Shown piece after piece: positions 6,997 through 10,087 of a stretch of 10,087 bases of DNA. Numbering within the stretch: the first letter of the stretch is position 1; each line of letters opens with the position of its first letter. The notes under the pieces were generated by a model. The model was not told the DNA's origin. It was given only the letters and a program-made list of their open reading frames with translations, and searched no databases. The translations under genes and the position numbers were made by a program. Source of the stretch: Bacillota bacterium (GTDB taxonomy: Bacteria; Bacillota; Clostridia; Christensenellales; Aristaeellaceae); NCBI GenBank assembly GCA_023459675.1, contig JAEWTC010000128.1, forward strand, positions 1 to 10,087, given 5' to 3'.

Positions 6997-7003
6997 AAGG
7001 TGG
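6997..7003 (+). promoter_or_regulatory. Ribosome binding site deciding the rimP start
   Basis: AAGGTGG ends five bases before GTG 7009. This spacing favours GTG 7009 over the in-frame TTG at 6994 and GTG at 7000, which have no site of their own. Confidence 0.65.
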
Positions 7004-7008
7004 AAACG

Positions 7009-7485
7009 GTGAAAAACAGCCAAGATAGCGGCAAGCTTCCCGACGTACAGGCGATCGCCGCGCGAACGGCGGAACAGCTCGGTTTTGAACTGGTGGAGGT
7101 CACGCTCCAGAAGGAACCCGACGGGCTGGCGCTGTGCGTGTATATCGACCGGGAGGGCGGGATCACGCTGGATGACTGCGAACGCTTTCACAAGGCCATA
7201 CAGCCGCTGCTGGACGCCGTGACGTACGACTATCTGGAGGTTTCCAGCCCCGGCGCGGATCGCCCCATCAAAACGCAGCGCGACGTGGAGAAGCACCACG
7301 GCGACCGCGTGGAAGTTCGGCTGTTCGCCAAGCTCGACGGCGCGAAGCTGTACACGGGTAGCCTGGACGCAATGACGGACGAGGACGTGGCGATCATCAC
7401 GGCAGACGGACGCAGGCTCGTTTTTCCGCGCAAGGCGGTCGCCCTGGTCAAGCCCGTCGTTGAAATGACCGAAGATGAAGAATAG
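7009..7485 (+). CDS. rimP: Ribosome maturation factor RimP
   Basis: Cytoplasmic factor that binds the 30S precursor and helps its late assembly. From GTG 7009 the protein is 158 aa, a normal length for RimP. The N-terminal domain (about 12-75) includes GFELVEVTLQKE and LCVYIDREGGITLDDCERF. The family signature YLEVSSPGADRPI is at about 75-87. A C-terminal small-barrel domain (about 88-150) contains GDRVEVRLF and ends in an acidic tail (MTEDEE). It is the first gene of the operon, 21 bases before nusA. The start choice rests on AAGGTGG at 6997-7003; a TTG at 6994 would add only five residues. A preceding hairpin with a T run suggests control by premature termination. Confidence 0.95.
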   Translation: MKNSQDSGKLPDVQAIAARTAEQLGFELVEVTLQKEPDGLALCVYIDREGGITLDDCERFHKAIQPLLDAVTYDYLEVSSPGADRPIKTQRDVEKHHGDRVEVRLFAKLDGAKLYTGSLDAMTDEDVAIITADGRRLVFPRKAVALVKPVVEMTEDEE

Positions 7486-7506
7486 ATTGGAATAGGAGTT
7501 ATCAGT

Positions 7507-8745
7507 ATGGCAGTCAAGAAGACGCAGATGGAAAATCGCGAAAGAGAAATCATAAGCGCCGTGCATATGCTCGCCTCGGAGAAAGATATCAGCGAGGAGC
7601 TTTTATTCAGCGCGATCGAAGAAGCGCTGAAGGCTGCTTTCAAACGCAACGTAGCCCGTTTTGAAGCCCCGCCGGCCAACCTTTCGGTAACGCTGGACCG
7701 CCGCACCGGCGTGGCGCAGGTATTTGCCCGCAAGCTCATCACCGACGAGGTGGAAGAACCCTCCGTGCAGATTTCGCTGGAAGACGCCCGCAAGATCCGC
7801 CCGGATTATGAGGTGGGCGATATCGCGGAGATTGACGTCACCCCCACGGGCTTTTTGCGCACCGCCGCGCAGACCGCCAAGCAGGTCATCATTCAACGCA
7901 TCCGCGAGGCCGAGCAGGGCAAGATTTACGACGAGTATTCCGAGAAGGAAAACGAAATCCTCACCGCTATCGTGCAGCGCGTGGAAACCAACGCCGTGTA
8001 CGTGGAACTTGGGCGCACCGAGGGTATTTTGGAGCGCAGCGAGTGGATTCCCGGCGAGGAATACCATTCCGACGATCATCTAAAGGTCTATGTGCTGGAA
8101 GTGAACCGTTCGGGCCGCGAAATGATCCGCGGGCCGCAGGTGCGCGTCAGCCGCGTGCACCCGGGTCTGGTCAAGCGCCTGTTCGAGCTGGAAGTACCGG
8201 AAATCGCCGCGGGCGTCGTGCAGGTGAAATCCATCGCGCGCGAAGCGGGCAGCCGCACCAAGATGGCCGTTTACTCCACCGACGCCGTGATCGATCCCGT
8301 CGGCGCGTGCGTAGGCCCGCGCGGCAACCGCGTGGATAAGGTGGTCGCGGAACTCAAAAACGAAAAGATCGACATCATCAAGTGGTCTCCCGACCCGGCG
8401 GAGTTCATTGCCAACGCCCTGAACCCCGCGCATGTGCTGAGCGTGTTTGTGGCCGAAGACGATAAAGCCTGCCGCGTTGTGGTTCCCGACAACCAGCTGA
8501 GCCTGGCGATCGGCAAGGAGGGGCAGAACGCCCGCCTGGCCGCGAAGCTCACGGGCTGGCGCATCGACATCAAGAGCCAGTCCCAGGCGGTGGAGATGTT
8601 TGCGATGCCCCAGGAGCTCTACGAGGAACCCCTGGGCTTCCAGGAGTTCATCGAAGAACCCGGCGAAGCGTTTGATCCCGCGGCCGGTATCCCCGAGCTG
8701 AGCGAGATTGATCTGGAAACCGGCGACGAGGACGACACCCTGTAA
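7507..8745 (+). CDS. nusA: Transcription termination/elongation factor NusA
   Basis: RNA polymerase-binding factor that promotes pausing and intrinsic termination. The protein is 412 aa, in the range of Gram-positive NusA, which lacks the C-terminal acidic repeats of the E. coli protein. The N-terminal polymerase-binding domain covers about 1-125 (ISEELLFSAIEEALKAAFKR). An S1 domain follows at about 138-205. KH1 is at about 235-300 with its GPRG loop at 270-273 in VGACVGPRGNRV, and KH2 at about 305-360 with GKEG at 336-339 and NARLAAKLTGWRIDI. A roughly 50-residue acidic tail (363-412) ends the protein. ATG 7507 has AGGAG at 7494-7498. The next gene starts 15 bases after the stop. In B. subtilis NusA is reported to regulate its own operon through the leader, which fits the hairpin before rimP here. 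Confidence 0.97.
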   Translation: MAVKKTQMENREREIISAVHMLASEKDISEELLFSAIEEALKAAFKRNVARFEAPPANLSVTLDRRTGVAQVFARKLITDEVEEPSVQISLEDARKIRPDYEVGDIAEIDVTPTGFLRTAAQTAKQVIIQRIREAEQGKIYDEYSEKENEILTAIVQRVETNAVYVELGRTEGILERSEWIPGEEYHSDDHLKVYVLEVNRSGREMIRGPQVRVSRVHPGLVKRLFELEVPEIAAGVVQVKSIAREAGSRTKMAVYSTDAVIDPVGACVGPRGNRVDKVVAELKNEKIDIIKWSPDPAEFIANALNPAHVLSVFVAEDDKACRVVVPDNQLSLAIGKEGQNARLAAKLTGWRIDIKSQSQAVEMFAMPQELYEEPLGFQEFIEEPGEAFDPAAGIPELSEIDLETGDEDDTL

Positions 8746-8760
8746 GCAAGGAGCACACGG

Positions 8761-9054
8761 ATGCCGCAGAAACCAAGGAAAGTTCCCATGCGCATGTGCG
8801 TTGGCTGCCGCGAGATGAAGCCCAAGAAGGAGCTTCTGCGCGTGGTGCGTTCGCCCGAAGGCGAGGTAGCGCTCGATCCAACCGGCAAAAAAGCCGGCCG
8901 GGGCGCATACGTATGCTTCGATGCGGCTTGCCTGCGCCGCGCGCTCAAGCAAAAGCAGCTCGACCGCGCGCTGGAAACGCAGCTTGGGGAAAGCGCCGTG
9001 CTTGCACTCACCCAAACCATGGACCGGCTTTTACACAAGGAGGACGCGACTTGA
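8761..9054 (+). CDS. rnpM: RNase P modulator RnpM (YlxR family)
   Basis: Small basic nucleic-acid-binding protein of 97 aa, matching the YlxR family in length and operon position. The signature CVGCR lies at 13-17, followed by KKELLRVVR (22-30), then GRGAYVC (46-52) and another cysteine at 57. C13, C16, C52 and C57 could form a metal site or simply reflect the conserved family pattern. YlxR in B. subtilis has been described as a modulator of RNase P activity, hence RnpM. ATG 8761 has AAGGAG at 8748-8753. The TGA stop overlaps the TTG start of ylxQ. Confidence 0.95.
   Translation: MPQKPRKVPMRMCVGCREMKPKKELLRVVRSPEGEVALDPTGKKAGRGAYVCFDAACLRRALKQKQLDRALETQLGESAVLALTQTMDRLLHKEDAT
9037..9043 (+). 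promoter_or_regulatory. Ribosome binding site deciding the TTG start of ylxQ
   Basis: AAGGAGG lies seven bases before TTG 9051 and inside the end of rnpM. No ATG or GTG is equally placed in that frame, so it fixes the start. Confidence 0.8.
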
Positions 9055-9440
9055 CCCAGCGGGATGCCATCAAGATCAGGGGTTTTCTGGGGCTTTGCCA
9101 GCGGGCGGGGCAGGTGATTCTCGGCCAGGATGCGTGCGTGGACGCCGTACGCAGGCGGGCTGCCGCGCTGGTTCTGCTGGATGAAGGCAGTACGGACGTG
9201 TCCAAAAAGCGATTTCGAAACGCCTGCGGCAGCCACAGCGTTCCGCTTTGCGAGGTGCCCGCGGGGCTCATCGCCGGGGCGCTTGGCAAAGAAGGCAGGA
9301 TGGCGGCCGCCGTGCGGCCGGGAACCATGGCGCAAAAGCTTCTGGAGCTGGCGGATGCCGGCCTTGCGGCCGGAACGTGCAGCAACAACTTTAACGAAAA
9401 CGACAGTGCAGATATTGCGGGGGTGCAGGCGGAACTATGA
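9051..9440 (+). CDS. ylxQ: L7Ae-family RNA-binding protein YlxQ
   Basis: Small ribosomal-protein-like protein (L7Ae/L30e/S12e fold) usually encoded between rnpM and infB. Family members are expected to bind kinked RNA; the cellular role is not settled. The chosen start TTG 9051 gives 129 aa; the frame stays open far upstream, but that part overlaps rnpM and is not family-like. Recognisable blocks are IRGFLGLCQRAGQVILGQD (9-27), RAAALVLLDEGSTDVSKKR (36-54) and LGKEGRMAAAV (78-88), as in Firmicutes YlxQ. Two features differ: the usual DAS-x-NT-x-KK motif reads EGSTDVSKK, without the asparagine-threonine, and about 25 residues extend beyond the roughly 100-aa core (from about 104). The TTGA overlap with rnpM and the ATGA overlap with infB indicate translational coupling on both sides. 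Confidence 0.9.
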   Translation: MTQRDAIKIRGFLGLCQRAGQVILGQDACVDAVRRRAAALVLLDEGSTDVSKKRFRNACGSHSVPLCEVPAGLIAGALGKEGRMAAAVRPGTMAQKLLELADAGLAAGTCSNNFNENDSADIAGVQAEL

Positions 9441-10087
9441 CCAAAACCAATCTGAAAGATGCCACCAAGGATCTTCTCCAGAGTTCGGAAACTGTAATGG
9501 AGAGCGTTGCGGACGTCCGTAAAGGCGCGGATATCCTGATGCACATGCTGCGGAAACTGGAAACCCAGTATGTACGCGAGGATGAGGTTCGCAGGGAAGA
9601 AGCGATGCTCGCCGAACAGGAACGCCTGGCGCAGACGCATACCAAGGCGTATACGATGCCGGATTCCGAAGAGGAAGCCGCCGCGGCGCAGCCTGCGGAG
9701 AAGAAGCATCCCGAGAAGACGCCCGAGGTGAAAGCGGAGGTTCAGGCCGAGGTGAAAGCCGAAGTCAAGGCCGAAGTGAAAGCCGAGGTCAAGGCCGAGG
9801 TGAAAACCGAGGCGAAAGCGGAGCCGAAGGCGGAAGAGCCTGCGCAGGCCGCCGCTCCCGCCCCCGTGGTTTCCCAGCCGGCCGCCGCGGCTCCCGCGCC
9901 GGAAAAACCGGCGGCGGAGCTTCCCAAACCGCCGGTTCGCAAGCCGATGGCCGAAACGGCCGCCGCTCCCCAGCAGCCCGCGCCGCGGCCTGCCGCGCCC
10001 ATGGGCGCAGCGCCGCAGCGGCCTTTCGCCCGCCCGGCAGCGCCGCAGGGTCCCTATGGCCGCCCTGCCAACCCGCAAGGCCCGTAC
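9437..10087 (+). CDS. infB: Probable translation initiation factor IF-2, N-terminal part (partial)
   Basis: Open frame of 217 codons with no stop, cut by the window end. ATG 9437 overlaps the ylxQ stop (ATGA) and has a weak AGGCGG at 9427-9432. The call rests on position after ylxQ, where infB is expected, and on the long low-complexity linker typical of Firmicutes IF-2: charged, then Ala/Pro-rich (about 137-195), then Pro/Gln/Gly/Arg-rich at the end (APQRPFARP, PQGPYGRP). The GTPase domain would lie downstream. The first 70 residues are predicted helical and coiled-coil-like (KDLLQSSETVMESV, HMLRKLETQYVREDEVRREE) and do not show the usual IF2_N pattern of a KELGISSKEL type. Residues 97-132 are nine EVKA-like tetrapeptides. 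A separate lineage-specific protein is possible, but the uninterrupted frame makes IF-2 more likely. Confidence 0.75.
   Translation, partial: MTKTNLKDATKDLLQSSETVMESVADVRKGADILMHMLRKLETQYVREDEVRREEAMLAEQERLAQTHTKAYTMPDSEEEAAAAQPAEKKHPEKTPEVKAEVQAEVKAEVKAEVKAEVKAEVKTEAKAEPKAEEPAQAAAPAPVVSQPAAAAPAPEKPAAELPKPPVRKPMAETAAAPQQPAPRPAAPMGAAPQRPFARPAAPQGPYGRPANPQGPY
9725..9832 (+). repeat. Nine tandem 12-base units encoding EVKA-like tetrapeptides
   Basis: Units begin at 9725, 9737, 9749, 9761, 9773, 9785, 9797, 9809 and 9821. They encode EVKA, EVQA, four EVKA, EVKT, EAKA and EPKA. Codons alternate (GAG/GAA, GTG/GTC, AAA/AAG, GCC/GCG), so some 24-base higher-order copies are visible around 9749-9808. 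It lies in frame in the linker of the probable infB gene and could vary in copy number between strains. Confidence 0.9.

Larger units (their letters stand above)
6522..7008. other. Divergent intergenic region of 487 bases
   Basis: No convincing protein gene was seen. From left to right it holds the RR1 ribosome binding site, the RR1 promoter (6580-6609), a direct repeat (6650-6673), three short G+C-rich hairpins and an inverted repeat overlapping the rimP promoter (6760-6799). It ends with a structured rimP leader (about 6884-6995). The hairpins are CCGGC-AAAC-GCCGG at 6681-6694, CGCGC-AAA-GCGCG at 6710-6722 and CGCCC-ATG-GGGCG at 6731-6743. None of these three is followed by a T run, so they do not look like terminators. 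Confidence 0.7.

Noticed and set aside
6869..6997. 42-codon leader frame starting with GTG and ending over the rimP ribosome binding site
   Set aside because: A leader peptide coupled to rimP would be attractive, but the nearest purine-rich site (around 6850) is too far from the GTG, and the stretch is better explained as structured RNA.
9008..10078. 356-aa minus-strand open frame with Leu/Phe/Gly/His repeats
   Set aside because: The repeats are the antisense of the EVKA repeat and the Pro/Ala linker in the probable infB; it also overlaps rnpM and ylxQ in antisense.

Overview
The window looks like a G+C-rich chromosome of a gut-type or soil-type member of the Bacillota, most likely Clostridia. 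The evidence is the gene order rimP-nusA-rnpM(ylxR)-ylxQ-infB, which is typical of Gram-positive Firmicutes; the YesM/YesN regulators beside LplB/YtcP-type sugar permeases, typical of Paenibacillus, Lachnospiraceae and Christensenellales-like bacteria; strong Shine-Dalgarno sequences; and frequent TTG and GTG starts. I cannot fix the genus from sequence alone.

Region 1 (9-1914, + strand) holds the two membrane permeases of a carbohydrate ABC importer, LplB-like then YtcP-like, 13 bases apart. The solute-binding protein is not in the window and probably lies upstream; the ATPase is also absent and may be a shared MsmX-type protein. Region 2 (1937-1968) is a compact bidirectional terminator between the convergent operons. 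It contains the stop codon of the neighbouring minus-strand gene.

Region 3 (1957-6521, - strand) is a tightly coupled regulatory operon read right to left: a YesN-type response regulator (RR1), a YesM-type membrane histidine kinase, then a second YesN-type response regulator (RR2). One sensor is thus flanked by two complete AraC-type regulators with different DNA-recognition helices. A near-consensus promoter lies at 6580-6609. The likely target is the adjacent sugar importer, but that is inferred from position.

Region 4 (6522-7008) is a 487-base divergent intergenic region. It carries the regulatory-operon promoter, an 11-base direct repeat upstream of it, a cluster of G+C-rich hairpins, a rimP-operon promoter, and a structured rimP leader. 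The leader ends in a terminator-like hairpin with a T run just before the rimP ribosome binding site.

Region 5 (7009-10087, + strand) is the core translation/transcription operon: rimP (30S maturation), nusA (transcription elongation/termination), rnpM/ylxR, ylxQ (L7Ae-type RNA-binding protein) and the first 217 codons of a probable infB (IF-2). ylxQ starts on a TTG overlapping the rnpM stop, and infB starts on an ATG overlapping the ylxQ stop. The infB N-terminus lacks a recognisable IF2_N domain and carries nine EVKA-like tetrapeptide repeats.

No transposons, CRISPR arrays, tRNA or rRNA genes were seen. The parts most worth a second look are the one-kinase/two-regulator module, the rimP leader as a possible NusA-responsive attenuator, and the non-canonical IF-2 N-terminus.
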